NCBI RefSeq assembly: GCF_001006325.2
Contig: NZ_LBIA02000001.1
Location: 558,001-622,000 of the forward strand
Length of the DNA stretch: 64,000 bases
Direction: 5' to 3'
Source: Afipia massiliensis
GTDB taxonomy: Bacteria > Pseudomonadota > Alphaproteobacteria > Rhizobiales > Xanthobacteraceae
Both the position numbers and the translations under genes were made by a program. The notes under the pieces are model-generated. The model made no database searches. It saw nothing but the letters and a program-made list of their open reading frames with translations, and was not told where the DNA came from. Positions 1-9,042 of this stretch are shown here, in pieces; the stretch's first letter is position 1, and the number at the start of each line of letters is the position of its first letter.

Positions 1-1325
1 TTGCAGATGCCGCGGAAGTAGTAGAACACCCAGTTCGGCTTGTCGGTGGTGCTGGCCTGGGCTTCGATGCCCTTGCCGTAGGTCTCGCTGCAATCGGCGA
101 ACTTCTTGCGGGCGCGCTCGATATTGCCGAGCGCCATGATCGCCTCGACATCCTTCGGATCGTCGGCGACGACACCGTTCAGGATCTTGATCCCTTCCTC
201 GGTGCGATCAACAGCATCGAGATCGGTCGCAAGCTGGATTTGCGCGTTGCGCTTGAGCGGAGAATTCGCGGGCACGCGCTCATAGATCTTGATCGCCATC
301 TGCGGCTTCTTCACCGTTTCATACAGATCGGCCAGCGACAACAGAGCGAGGGAATGGTTCGGGTTGAGGTAGAGCGCAAGCTGAAGATAGACCAGCGCAA
401 GGTCCTCGCCGCCGCGGCGCGTCAGCGATGCGCCGATGCCGTACAGCGCTTCCGCCGCGCCCTGCTGCGGATTTTCCGCCAGCGGCGACAGCTTCTTGCC
501 GGCCTTGGTTTCGCGAATGCCTTCCACCACCAGCGGATGACGCGCGAGCTTCTTGTCGAAGCCCTGATAGACGGCAGTCGCGGCCGCTGCGTCCCTGTTG
601 CGCGACAGCCAGCGCGCATAGGCATCCGACACCCGCAATGCGGAGTCGTCGAGCTTGTAGGCGCGCTCGAAGCGGGCGCCGGCTTCCTTCTGCTTGTTGG
701 CGAGTTCAAGGATCATGCCGGTGTGCAGGTCCTTGAAGATCGGATACCACTCCGGCCCCGCCAGCTTGTCGATGCTTGAGACCGCGGTCTGGGTGTTGCC
801 CGCGCCGTAGCTGGCCCAACCGGACAGCAGCGTCGCGACAAGATCGGTGATCGGTCCGCGGATGGACTGATTGATGTTCTGCTGGGCGACGGCGTAATTC
901 TTCTGCTTCAGCGAGCGGACGCCCGCCACCAGCCGCGCAACGCGGTTGTTCTTGTCGACGGTCAGAATGCGGTCGGCGAGCTTCACCGCCGCGTCGATGT
1001 CGCCATCGGCAAGGGCCGCGATGAAGGCACGGTCCAGCAGTTCGCTGTTCTTCGGATCGGAGCGCAACGCCGCGCGGTAGAAGGCCGACGCCGCAGTCGC
1101 GTCGCGCTCGACACTGGCATGGCGTGCGGCGAGATAGCTTCCCGCTACCGTCAGGCCGATCAGATCACGCGCGCTCGGATACGGTGCCTGCTTGGCGTCT
1201 TCGCTGGCGCTGGTCCGGGTCTGCGCCGCGAGCGGCCCGTTGGAGGCGAGAACCGATACAAATCCGAGTGTGGCGACGGCCACGCGGCTGAAACGACGTT
1301 GGAATTTCACGCTCGCCGGCTCCAT
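1..1325 (-). CDS. TPR-repeat protein, exported (C-terminus outside window)
   Basis: The reverse strand is open from an ATG at 1325 to the left window edge, giving 441 visible residues with no stop. The N-terminus carries basic residues (QRRFSR) followed by a hydrophobic stretch and an alanine-rich end (PLAAQT), which looks like a signal peptide. The rest is helical and repetitive: blocks such as ATAASAFYRAALRSDPKNSE, ALVYLQLALYLNPNHSLALL and AIKIYERVPANSPLKRNAQI have TPR spacing. The likely role is a periplasmic scaffold; no enzymatic motif is visible. It lies 151 bases downstream of the ETF-QO gene on the same strand and may be read from the same transcript. The exact family cannot be named because the C-terminus is missing. 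Confidence 0.8.
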   Translation of the reverse strand, partial: MEPASVKFQRRFSRVAVATLGFVSVLASNGPLAAQTRTSASEDAKQAPYPSARDLIGLTVAGSYLAARHASVERDATAASAFYRAALRSDPKNSELLDRAFIAALADGDIDAAVKLADRILTVDKNNRVARLVAGVRSLKQKNYAVAQQNINQSIRGPITDLVATLLSGWASYGAGNTQTAVSSIDKLAGPEWYPIFKDLHTGMILELANKQKEAGARFERAYKLDDSALRVSDAYARWLSRNRDAAAATAVYQGFDKKLARHPLVVEGIRETKAGKKLSPLAENPQQGAAEALYGIGASLTRRGGEDLALVYLQLALYLNPNHSLALLSLADLYETVKKPQMAIKIYERVPANSPLKRNAQIQLATDLDAVDRTEEGIKILNGVVADDPKDVEAIMALGNIERARKKFADCSETYGKGIEAQASTTDKPNWVFYYFRGIC

Positions 1326-1476
1326 TCTGATGGGTAAGGTGCGCAACCGGGTCAGGCCAGCAGCCTACGGACAATGGCTCTTTTGGCCGTCATCCGCAAG
1401 GATTCGGGGCCGTCAAACGACGAGCCCAGCCAGTGTGGCGCAATCGTGGCGATCAGCGGTTCTCGCGCAATCGTGC

Positions 1477-3138
1477 TTACATCGACTGGTAATTCGGCCC
1501 GCCGCCGCCTTCCGGCGGAACCCAGGTGATGTTGCCGTTGGGGTCCTTCACGTCGCAGGTTTTGCAGTGGACGCAATTCTGCGCGTTGATCTGGAACCGT
1601 GGACCTGAATCTTCCTCGACCCACTCGTAGACGCCCGCGGGGCAATAGCGGTTCGACGGACCGGCAAACACGTCATGTTCCGAGGTCTTTTGCAGGTTCA
1701 TGTCCGCAACCCTGAGGTGGATCGGCTGATCTTCCTCGTGGTTGGTGTTGGACAGGAATACCGACGACAGCTTGTCGAAGGTCAGCTTGCCGTCCGGCTT
1801 CGGTCCGGGAATCGGCTGATGCGCCTTGGCGGGATCGAGCGTCTTGCGGTCGGGCTTGGCGTGGGACAGCGTTCCGAACAGCGAGAAGCCGAACAGCGTG
1901 TTGGTCCACATGTCGAAGCCACCGAGCCCGACGCCGATGATGGTGCCGAACTTCGACCAGAGCGGCTTGACGTTGCGGACCTTGTGCAGGTCCTTGCCGA
2001 CTGCGGAATCGCGCCAGCCATTTTCATATCCGACCAGTTCGTCATTGGTCCGGCCCTCAGCCAGCGCAGCCGCGACCTGCTCGGCCGCCTGCATGCCGGT
2101 GCCCATCGCATTGTGCACGCCCTTGATGCGCGGCACGTTGACGAAGCCCGCCGCGCAGCCGATCAGCGCGCCGCCCTTGAAGGTCAGACGCGGCACCGAC
2201 TGATAACCGCCTTCGGTGATCGCACGCGCGCCGTAGGCGATGCGCTTGGCGCCCTCGAACACGCCGCTGATCTTCGGATGGGTCTTGAAGCGCTGGAATT
2301 CCTCGAACGGCGACAGATACGGATCGTCGTAATTCAGATGCACCACGAAGCCGACGGCAACGAGATTCTCATTGTAGTGATAGAGGAACGATCCGCCGCC
2401 GGTGGACAGGTTCAGCGGCCAGCCGAAGGAATGCTGGATCAGCCCCTTCTTGTGCTTGGCCGGATCGATCTGCCAGACCTCCTTGAGGCCGATGCCGAAC
2501 TTCGACGGCTCGCTGTCCTTGTCGAGCGCGAACTTCGCAATCAACTGCTTGGTCAGAGAGCCGCGCGCGCCTTCGGCGAACAGCGTGTACTTGCCGAGCA
2601 GTTCCATGCCGCGCGTATAGGAGGCCTTGTGCGAACCGTCGCGGGCGACGCCCATGTCGCCGGTGGCGATACCGCGCACCTCACCATTCTCGCCGTACAG
2701 CACCTCGACCGCGGCGAAGCCCGGATAGATTTCGACGCCGAGCGCTTCGGCGCGCGGTCCAAGCCAGCGGCAGACGTCGCCGAGCGAGCCGATGTAGCAA
2801 TGATGGTTGTCCATCAGCGGCGGCATCATGAAGTTCGGCAGCTTGATCGCGGCGCTCGACGTCATCCAGAAGAACTGGTCGTCCTTCACCTGCGTCTTCA
2901 GCGGGCAGTCGGCATCCTCGCGCCAATCCGGAATCAGTTGGTCGAGCGACACCGGATCAATCACCGCGCCGGACAGAATGTGAGCGCCGACTTCCGAGCC
3001 CTTTTCGACCACGACAACCGTCAGTTCCGGGTTGATCTGCTTCAGCCGGATGGCTGCAGCCAGGCCTGAGGGTCCTGCTCCGACGATCACAACGTCAAAT
3101 TCCATGGAATCGCGCGGAGGAAGCTCTTCGGTACTCAT
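1477..3138 (-). CDS. Electron transfer flavoprotein-ubiquinone oxidoreductase
   Basis: At 553 residues this is the usual full length for ETF-QO, the peripheral membrane enzyme that passes electrons from reduced ETF (fatty-acid and amino-acid dehydrogenation) to ubiquinone. An FAD-binding GAGPSG motif sits at residues 20-25, and four cysteines of a 4Fe-4S cluster are at 499, 522, 525 and 528 (the last three as CVHCKTC). The stretch around GEQ-type quinone-binding helices is conserved in character. It starts at ATG 3138 and is followed by the TPR gene. The divergent UDG gene starts about 100 bases away. All expected cofactor motifs are present, so the call is firm. Confidence 0.95.
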   Translation of the reverse strand: MSTEELPPRDSMEFDVVIVGAGPSGLAAAIRLKQINPELTVVVVEKGSEVGAHILSGAVIDPVSLDQLIPDWREDADCPLKTQVKDDQFFWMTSSAAIKLPNFMMPPLMDNHHCYIGSLGDVCRWLGPRAEALGVEIYPGFAAVEVLYGENGEVRGIATGDMGVARDGSHKASYTRGMELLGKYTLFAEGARGSLTKQLIAKFALDKDSEPSKFGIGLKEVWQIDPAKHKKGLIQHSFGWPLNLSTGGGSFLYHYNENLVAVGFVVHLNYDDPYLSPFEEFQRFKTHPKISGVFEGAKRIAYGARAITEGGYQSVPRLTFKGGALIGCAAGFVNVPRIKGVHNAMGTGMQAAEQVAAALAEGRTNDELVGYENGWRDSAVGKDLHKVRNVKPLWSKFGTIIGVGLGGFDMWTNTLFGFSLFGTLSHAKPDRKTLDPAKAHQPIPGPKPDGKLTFDKLSSVFLSNTNHEEDQPIHLRVADMNLQKTSEHDVFAGPSNRYCPAGVYEWVEEDSGPRFQINAQNCVHCKTCDVKDPNGNITWVPPEGGGGPNYQSM

Positions 3139-3241
3139 GATGTCATCTCAAAATGATGGTTCAGAATGTTTCTAATCATCGTTCTTCCCGATTTTTCGCG
3201 CAAGAACAACCCCGTTTCGCTGCAGCGCAATCCGTCCTAGT

Positions 3242-4063
3242 GTGAGAGCCGTGACCACACCCGAACCCATGCCCACAGCCCGCGAACTTCTCGCCTTTTA
3301 TCTGGAGGCGGGAGTGGATTGCGCGTTGTCGGAAACCCCCGTCAATCGCCTGGTGGAAGAACCGGTGGTCGAGGAGCGGCCTGCCGCGAAGCCCGCACTG
3401 TTTCGCACTGCGAACCCGCCCCCCGTTGTTCCGGCTTCCGCCCAACCCGCGCCCGACACCGCGATCATGTCGGCCCGCGAGATCGCGCCCAGGGCGGCGT
3501 CGCTGCAGGAACTGCGCGAACTGCTCGAACGCTTCGACGGCTGCGCGCTGAAGTCGACCGCGACGCGGCTGGTGTTTGCGGACGGCAATCCGGAAGCGAA
3601 GATCATGTTCGTCGGCGAGGCGCCGGGACGCGACGAGGACCTCGAGGGGCTGCCGTTCGTCGGACGCTCCGGCAAACTGCTCGACCTGATGATGGCCGCG
3701 ATCGGCCTCGACCGCAGCAAGGTCTACATCGCCAACATCATTCCGTGGCGGCCGCCCGGCAATCGCGATCCGTCACCGCAGGAAACACAGATCTGCCTGC
3801 CCTTCATCCGGCGGCAGATCGAACTGGTCGATCCGGACGTGCTGGTCTGTCTCGGCAAGCCTTCGTCGCAGGCGGTGCTCGACCTCAAGGACGGCATCAT
3901 GAAAACGCGCGGCAAGTGGATCGACTACGACACCGGCACGCGGACGATCAAGGCGATGGCGACGTTCCATCCGGCGTATCTGCTGCGGCAGCCGATCTAC
4001 AAGCGCCTGACCTGGCAGGACCTCCGCTCTGTGCAGAAGGCGCTGGCCGGTGTTGCAAGCTAG
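3242..4063 (+). CDS. Uracil-DNA glycosylase, family-4-like without full Fe-S ligand set
   Basis: The 273-residue product removes uracil from DNA as the first step of base excision repair. The family motifs are GEAPGRDEDLEG with FVGRSGKLLD, and HPAYLLR near the C-terminus. Family-4 enzymes normally hold a 4Fe-4S cluster with four cysteines. Here the first position of the early CxxC pair is Phe (FDGCALK) and the usual KCRPPxNR is PWRPPGNR, so only two of four ligands remain (with the Cys in QICLPF). From memory, a Fe-S-free UDG class has been characterised in Bradyrhizobium diazoefficiens; this gene probably belongs there. The N-terminal 80 residues are a proline-rich extension. GTG at 3242 was used; GTG 3251 or ATG 3269 are alternatives. 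Confidence 0.9.
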   Translation: MRAVTTPEPMPTARELLAFYLEAGVDCALSETPVNRLVEEPVVEERPAAKPALFRTANPPPVVPASAQPAPDTAIMSAREIAPRAASLQELRELLERFDGCALKSTATRLVFADGNPEAKIMFVGEAPGRDEDLEGLPFVGRSGKLLDLMMAAIGLDRSKVYIANIIPWRPPGNRDPSPQETQICLPFIRRQIELVDPDVLVCLGKPSSQAVLDLKDGIMKTRGKWIDYDTGTRTIKAMATFHPAYLLRQPIYKRLTWQDLRSVQKALAGVAS

Positions 4064-4157
4064 CGGACGACATCAGGCGCACAGCCCGCGCGCCTGAACA
4101 CTCGCCAGACCGGACATCCACGGCATTGACGGTCAGCCGCATCGAAGCGACCAGCCG

Positions 4158-4580
4158 CTATTCCGCGGCGATCTCGCCGGAGCCGCCAAGTTCGGCCGGG
4201 AAGTCTTTCAACTTGGGCAAGCCATCCCGCATGGGCATCACCGTCTCAGCGTAGTTCACATGTACGCCAGGAATGAAGGCAAGGGTCGGGATCGTCGAAG
4301 CGAACACGTCCACGAGGCCGATGGGCGGATGATTGGTCATCAAATGCCCGCCGCATTTCGAGCAATACTGACGCTGGCTGAGTTCCGATTTCTGGAACGT
4401 CGCAACGTACTCGGCTCCCGATGCGATCCGCACAGCCTCCGGCTTCCATAGGCTGAAGGCGTTTACAGGCCCGCCGGACCACGAACGGCAGGAATTGCAA
4501 TGGCAGTAACCCATGGCCTCCGGTGAGCCGGTAACCTCCAGTTTGACTGCGCCGCAAAAACAGCTTCCAAGGTGGGGCAT
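4158..4580 (-). CDS. GFA / CENP-V domain protein
   Basis: A 140-residue protein with the zinc-binding cysteine pattern of the glutathione-dependent formaldehyde-activating (GFA) superfamily: CFCG at residues 7-10, CHCNSC near 26-31 and CSKCGGH near 73-79. The length matches stand-alone GFA proteins. Only a few family members are proven to act on S-hydroxymethylglutathione, so the substrate here is unknown. It stands alone, converging with the UDG gene and divergent from the MFS transporter gene. Confidence 0.85.
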   Translation of the reverse strand: MPHLGSCFCGAVKLEVTGSPEAMGYCHCNSCRSWSGGPVNAFSLWKPEAVRIASGAEYVATFQKSELSQRQYCSKCGGHLMTNHPPIGLVDVFASTIPTLAFIPGVHVNYAETVMPMRDGLPKLKDFPAELGGSGEIAAE

Positions 4581-4781
4581 CGCTTCCTCCTTCGAATTTG
4601 CTCGCTATCGATCCGCCGGCAAGCGCGCGGGAACGTCCGATAATACACCAGATGGGATCGCGGCGTCCCGCGATCGCACGGAATACAAAGCCTCTATGCA
4701 TCCACGCGTGTAGCGCCCACGACCGGTTCAGGCCATAAGCCATCAGGGTTGCTCGTCACGCAGCCAAGCGGGGCGCTTATC

Positions 4782-5996
4782 ATGAATATGCACATTGCAG
4801 ACGGAGCGATCGACGACACGGTGGCGCGGGCAAATGTGCGGCGGCTTGCGGCTGCGCAGGCTCTGACCGGCGCGAATGCCGCCGTCGTGTTCGCGACCGG
4901 CTCGATCGTCGGTGCGACGCTTGCGCCCAGCATGTCGCTCGCGACCCTGCCGCTTTCGATCTACATGCTCGGCCTCGCCGCCGGCACATTGCCCACCGGC
5001 ATGATCTCGCAGGCTTTCGGCCGCCGCGCAGCCTTCATCGCAGGCACCGCGTGCGGCGCGCTGTGCGGCGTCCTCGCGGCTGTCGCTATTCTGTACGGTT
5101 CCTTCGCTCTCTTCTGCTTCGCGACGTTCCTCGGCGGCGTCTACGGCGCGGTCTCGCAATCCTATCGTTTCGCCGCGACCGACAGCGCCAGCGCGGCCTA
5201 CCGGCCAAAGGCGATCTCGTGGGTGATGGCGGGCGGCGTGTTCGCAGGCGTGCTCGGGCCGCAGCTCGTGCAATGGACCATGGACATCTGGCCGCCGTAT
5301 CTGTTCGCGGTGAGCTTTCTGGTTCAGGCCGTCGTTGCATTGATTGCCATGGCGGTGCTGGCCGGCGTCAATGCACCCAAGCCTGCCCCCGCACAAATGA
5401 CCGGAGGCGGCCGGCCATTGCTGGAGATCGTCCGGCGACCGCGCTTCATCGCCGCCGTCGTTTGCGGTGCCGTCTCCTATACCGCGATGAACTTCCTGAT
5501 GACCTCCGCTCCGCTGGCGATGAAGTTTTGCGGACTGACTCTGAGCGATTCAAATTTCGGCATTCAGTGGCACATCGTCGCGATGTTCGGGCCGAGCTTT
5601 TTCACCGGACACCTGATCGCCCGCTTCGGCGCGGCGAAGGTCGCCGTCGTCGGCCTTATCCTGGAAGCCGCAGCCGCGGTGATCGGACTGGCGGGCATCA
5701 CCGCGATGCACTTCTGGGCGGGGCTGTTCGTGGTCGGCGTCGGCTGGAATTTCTCATTCGTCGGCGCATCCGCGCTGATCGTGGAGACGCATGGTCCGCA
5801 GGAAGGCAAGAAGGTGCAGGCCTTCAACGACTTCATCGTATTCGGCCTGGTGGCGATCGGCTCGTTCTCGTCGGGCCAGTTGCTCGCGAGCTACGGCTGG
5901 TCGATGGTCAACATGGTGGTGTTTCCGGCGGTTGCCCTCGCGCTGGCCGCTCTTGGCATCGCCGCGCTCATGCAGCGGCGGGCTGTGGCCAGCTAG
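4782..5996 (+). CDS. MFS transporter
   Basis: A 404-residue integral membrane protein with about twelve hydrophobic segments in two halves, the layout of the major facilitator superfamily. The loop after the second helix (SQAFGRRAAFIAG) resembles the family's GxxxDRxGRR signature in degenerate form. The substrate cannot be deduced. The open frame reaches back to a TTG at 4749, but ATG 4782 (or 4788) is a better start. Its stop codon TAG (5994-5996) lies within the left end of a double-hairpin repeat, and the convergent purine permease gene stops in the right end of the same element. Confidence 0.85.
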   Translation: MNMHIADGAIDDTVARANVRRLAAAQALTGANAAVVFATGSIVGATLAPSMSLATLPLSIYMLGLAAGTLPTGMISQAFGRRAAFIAGTACGALCGVLAAVAILYGSFALFCFATFLGGVYGAVSQSYRFAATDSASAAYRPKAISWVMAGGVFAGVLGPQLVQWTMDIWPPYLFAVSFLVQAVVALIAMAVLAGVNAPKPAPAQMTGGGRPLLEIVRRPRFIAAVVCGAVSYTAMNFLMTSAPLAMKFCGLTLSDSNFGIQWHIVAMFGPSFFTGHLIARFGAAKVAVVGLILEAAAAVIGLAGITAMHFWAGLFVVGVGWNFSFVGASALIVETHGPQEGKKVQAFNDFIVFGLVAIGSFSSGQLLASYGWSMVNMVVFPAVALALAALGIAALMQRRAVAS

Positions 5997-6151
5997 TGAT
6001 CCGGTTCTGACATTCGTATGTGTTTTCGTAGGCACTTTGCGAATGTCAGAACCAAGGATCACTAGAATTATTATTTGCTAGTGTCCTTTCGTATCCGACG
6101 TTTGCTCGGGAAGCGCTGCGAATGAAGCAAACGTCGGATACGGGACACTAG
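5993..6151. repeat. Double-hairpin element, copy A
   Basis: Two adjacent inverted repeats, each bounded by CTAG. Hairpin 1: arm CTAGTGATCC plus GGTTCTGACATTCG (5993-6016) pairs with CGAATGTCAGAACC (6040-6053) and GGATCACTAG (6056-6065). Hairpin 2: CTAGTGTCC (6078-6086) plus CGTATCCGACGTTTGCT (6090-6106) pairs with AGCAAACGTCGGATACG (6126-6142) and GGACACTAG (6143-6151). A 12-base AT-rich linker (6066-6077) separates them. Related copies lie at 9043-9204 and 50454-50618. The terminal CTAG sequences supply the TAG stops of both convergent flanking genes. Confidence 0.95.
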
Positions 6152-7476
6152 CCGATCGCGAACTTCACGGCGAACACGACCGCGAGCACCAGCACGGCGG
6201 GCTTCGCATCCGAGAATCGGCCTGCGAGAATTTTGATCACCGCGTAGCTGATGAAGCCGAGACCGAGGCCGGTCGCGATCGAATAGGTCAGCGGCATCGC
6301 AATCGCAGTGACCACCGCTGGCGCGTATTCCGTCACGTCATCCCACGCCATGTCCGCAAGTCCCCGCGCCATTACGCAGGCGACGTAGAGCAACGCCGCG
6401 GCTGACGCATAGGCCGGCACCATCCCGGCGAGCGGCGCGAAGAACAGCGCCAGCAGAAAGAACAGCGCGACGAACACCGCCGTCAGCCCGGTACGGCCGC
6501 CCGCCGCGACGCCCGATGCGCTTTCGATGTAGCTCGTGGTGGTTGATGTCCCGATCAGCGCTCCGAACATCGCGGCGAAGCTGTCCGCCATCAGCGCCTG
6601 CTTCATACGCGGCAGGTTGCCGTCCTTGTCGGTGAGGCCGGCGCGGTGGGTCACACCGATCAGCGTTCCGGCATTGTCGAACACGTCAATAAAGAGAAAA
6701 CTGAACACCACGATCAGGAATGTCAGCTCGGTTGCGCGCGAGAAATCGAGCTGGAACAATGTCGGCGCCAGCGACGGCGGCAGCGACACCACGCCGTTGA
6801 AGCTGGTCAGTCCCAGCGGCAGCCCGATCAGCGAGACCGCGAGAATGCCGATCAGCGTGCCGCTGGCGATGTTGCGCGCGTTCATCGCCACGATCAGCGC
6901 GAAGCCCAGCAGGCACAGCACGGGCGCCGGATGCGCGATGCCGAGCGGACCCGCGGTCACCAGCGTCACCGGGCTCGCCACCACGATCTTCGCCTGTTCG
7001 AGCGCGATGATCGCGAGAAATAATCCAACGCCTGCGGAGATCGCGAATTTCAGGTTTCGCGGAATGGCGTCGATGACATACTCGCGCAGCCGGAAGATCG
7101 ACAGCGCGAAGAAGATCACGCCTGAACAGAACACCGCGGCGAGCGCCTGCTGCCATGTGTACTTGTAGCCGAGCACGACGGTGAACGCGAAGAACGCGTT
7201 CAATCCCATGCCGGGCGCGAGCGCGATCGGATAGTTTGCCAGAAACGCCATCGCCAGCGTCGAGACCGACGCTGCGAGACAGGTCGCGACGAACACCGCG
7301 CCCTTGTCCATCCCCGCATTGGCGAGAATGACCGGATTGACGAACACGATGTAGACCATCGTCAGGAACGTGGTGATCGCGGCGACAAATTCAGTGCGGA
7401 CTGTCGTGCCGTGCTCCGTGAGGCCGAAGTGGCGGTCGAGAAATGTCGCCCCGGATTTTTCCGCCTGCGCGCTCAT
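6148..7476 (-). CDS. NCS2-family purine permease (AzgA-like)
   Basis: A 442-residue polytopic membrane protein of the AzgA-type branch of nucleobase:cation symporters, which import adenine, guanine or hypoxanthine. Diagnostic stretches are RTEFVAAITTFLTMVYIVFV with NPVILANAG at the N-terminus, ALAPGMGLNAFFAF, and FLFIDVFDNAGTLIGV with GTSTTTSYIESASGVAAGGR in the C-terminal half. It lies 27 bases after the glycosyltransferase gene and is probably co-transcribed with it. The stop TAG falls inside the double-hairpin element. Exact purine preference cannot be told. Confidence 0.92.
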   Translation of the reverse strand: MSAQAEKSGATFLDRHFGLTEHGTTVRTEFVAAITTFLTMVYIVFVNPVILANAGMDKGAVFVATCLAASVSTLAMAFLANYPIALAPGMGLNAFFAFTVVLGYKYTWQQALAAVFCSGVIFFALSIFRLREYVIDAIPRNLKFAISAGVGLFLAIIALEQAKIVVASPVTLVTAGPLGIAHPAPVLCLLGFALIVAMNARNIASGTLIGILAVSLIGLPLGLTSFNGVVSLPPSLAPTLFQLDFSRATELTFLIVVFSFLFIDVFDNAGTLIGVTHRAGLTDKDGNLPRMKQALMADSFAAMFGALIGTSTTTSYIESASGVAAGGRTGLTAVFVALFFLLALFFAPLAGMVPAYASAAALLYVACVMARGLADMAWDDVTEYAPAVVTAIAMPLTYSIATGLGLGFISYAVIKILAGRFSDAKPAVLVLAVVFAVKFAIG

Positions 7477-7503
7477 GATGTCTCGCTGTGATCCGGAGCC
7501 TTG

Positions 7504-9030
7504 TTATCGAGAGCTTTGCCTTGGTGTCTGCGGGCGGACGATTCCCCAGCCGATCCGCACCAGCGCCTGGCGGCCCTTGACCAGGCGTTCGAAAGATCGC
7601 GGCACTTCCGGCACGAGGCCGGGAAACCGCTTCAGGATGTCAGCGGGCGGCGTGCCGACGGTATCCGCCGCACGCCAGACCACCACGCCGCCGTTCTCGG
7701 TGAACAGTTTGGGCGTGATCCACGGTGTCTCTTGTGGTGTTGCATCGAACATGACGTGCGGGCGCGAGGACGCCCCGAAGCCGATCAATGTCGCAAGATG
7801 CGGATCGCCCGCCACCGCGGCGAGCGGTCGGCCGGTGCGGCGCTCGAAATTCTCGCCGAAGAAGCGCCCGATATCGCGCGCCGGAAGCGAGGTCTTGACC
7901 TCGGTGCTTCCGATCCAGGGCTGGATGAATGTCATGCCGAGGACAACCACAATCGGCGCGGCCATGATGACCAGCCACACCGAGCGCAGATGCTGTTGCC
8001 GCCGCAGCGCGATGAGATCTCCCGCCGCAACGATCACCGCAAGTCCTGCGAGCAGCAGGGCGATCCCGTCGCCACCAATGACCTGATCCTGGCCGAACAG
8101 CGCGGCGATGAAACTAAGCAAGACCGGCGGGGCGAGCGCGAAGACGTAAACGAACAGCCGCGCGAAGGGATCGACCGGCGGACGAAAGATCAGCGGCGGA
8201 TCCTCGCTCTTGCGGTCGAGCGCGCGGGAGTTGAAGATCAGCAGCAGCGCCACACCGGACAGGGCGAACAGCAGTCCCGCCAGCAGCCCGCCCCATCCGA
8301 GCAGCCGCTCCTGAAACTCCGCCACCGCAGGCAACGACGGCAGCGCCAGCGCATTCGCGCGGATCAGCCAGATCCAATATGGCAGCACCAGCACGATCAC
8401 CACGACCGCTGCATAAAGCGGATCGGTCGATAACAATGCGCGGCGGCCTTTCGCCGTCGCCAGCACAAACACTGCCAGCATCGCCAGTAACGGTAGCGCG
8501 GCCGACGTGGTCAAAATCAACAGGCCGATCTCGACGGGCAGCCAGAACCACGCGCGCCGCCGCCCTTGCCCGACGATCTCCCAGGTGTGAAGCAGGATCA
8601 GCGCCCACAGCGGCCGCGCCACGATGAGCGGGCCGAGTTCAGCGCCGGGAAACGAGAAGGCCGTGATCGTCGCCGTCAGCAGCACCGCGAGAACGGCCTG
8701 CTGCGCACCCACCATGGCGCGGCCAAGCCTGAACAACGCCCAGAACGTCAGAATGAAACAGAGCTGCGCCAGCAGATAGACGCCGAACATATGATTGCCG
8801 GACAGACGGAACGCGACATCGGCGAGCCAGAACGCCAGCGGCGGGCCGAGGTGGGTGCCGACCTGGTATTCCCTGCCGAAAGCCAGCACCGTGGCGACGT
8901 CGCCCGGCGGACTTCCGTACAGGAGCCACGGCAAAAGCAGCCAGAGCGCCGCCTGCGCCAGCACCACGATCCAGAAGATCAGCCGCGGCCGGGCGCGGAC
9001 CAGTTCAACGATCAGGGATGTGAAACGCAT
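7504..9030 (-). CDS. Glycosyltransferase family 39-like membrane protein
   Basis: A 508-residue protein with about a dozen transmembrane helices and a C-terminal soluble domain. The N-terminal loop (GDVATVLAFGREYQVGTHLG then PPLAFWLADVAFRLSG) matches the layout of ArnT/PMT-type enzymes, which transfer sugars from polyprenyl-phosphate donors to lipids or proteins on the periplasmic face. The usual acidic DE pair of that loop is not obvious, so catalytic detail is uncertain. The start codon is only 12 bases from a double-hairpin repeat, leaving no strong ribosome binding site. It is followed closely by the purine permease gene. Confidence 0.8.
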   Translation of the reverse strand: MRFTSLIVELVRARPRLIFWIVVLAQAALWLLLPWLLYGSPPGDVATVLAFGREYQVGTHLGPPLAFWLADVAFRLSGNHMFGVYLLAQLCFILTFWALFRLGRAMVGAQQAVLAVLLTATITAFSFPGAELGPLIVARPLWALILLHTWEIVGQGRRRAWFWLPVEIGLLILTTSAALPLLAMLAVFVLATAKGRRALLSTDPLYAAVVVIVLVLPYWIWLIRANALALPSLPAVAEFQERLLGWGGLLAGLLFALSGVALLLIFNSRALDRKSEDPPLIFRPPVDPFARLFVYVFALAPPVLLSFIAALFGQDQVIGGDGIALLLAGLAVIVAAGDLIALRRQQHLRSVWLVIMAAPIVVVLGMTFIQPWIGSTEVKTSLPARDIGRFFGENFERRTGRPLAAVAGDPHLATLIGFGASSRPHVMFDATPQETPWITPKLFTENGGVVVWRAADTVGTPPADILKRFPGLVPEVPRSFERLVKGRQALVRIGWGIVRPQTPRQSSR

Positions 9031-9042
9031 GAAACGCCTGAA

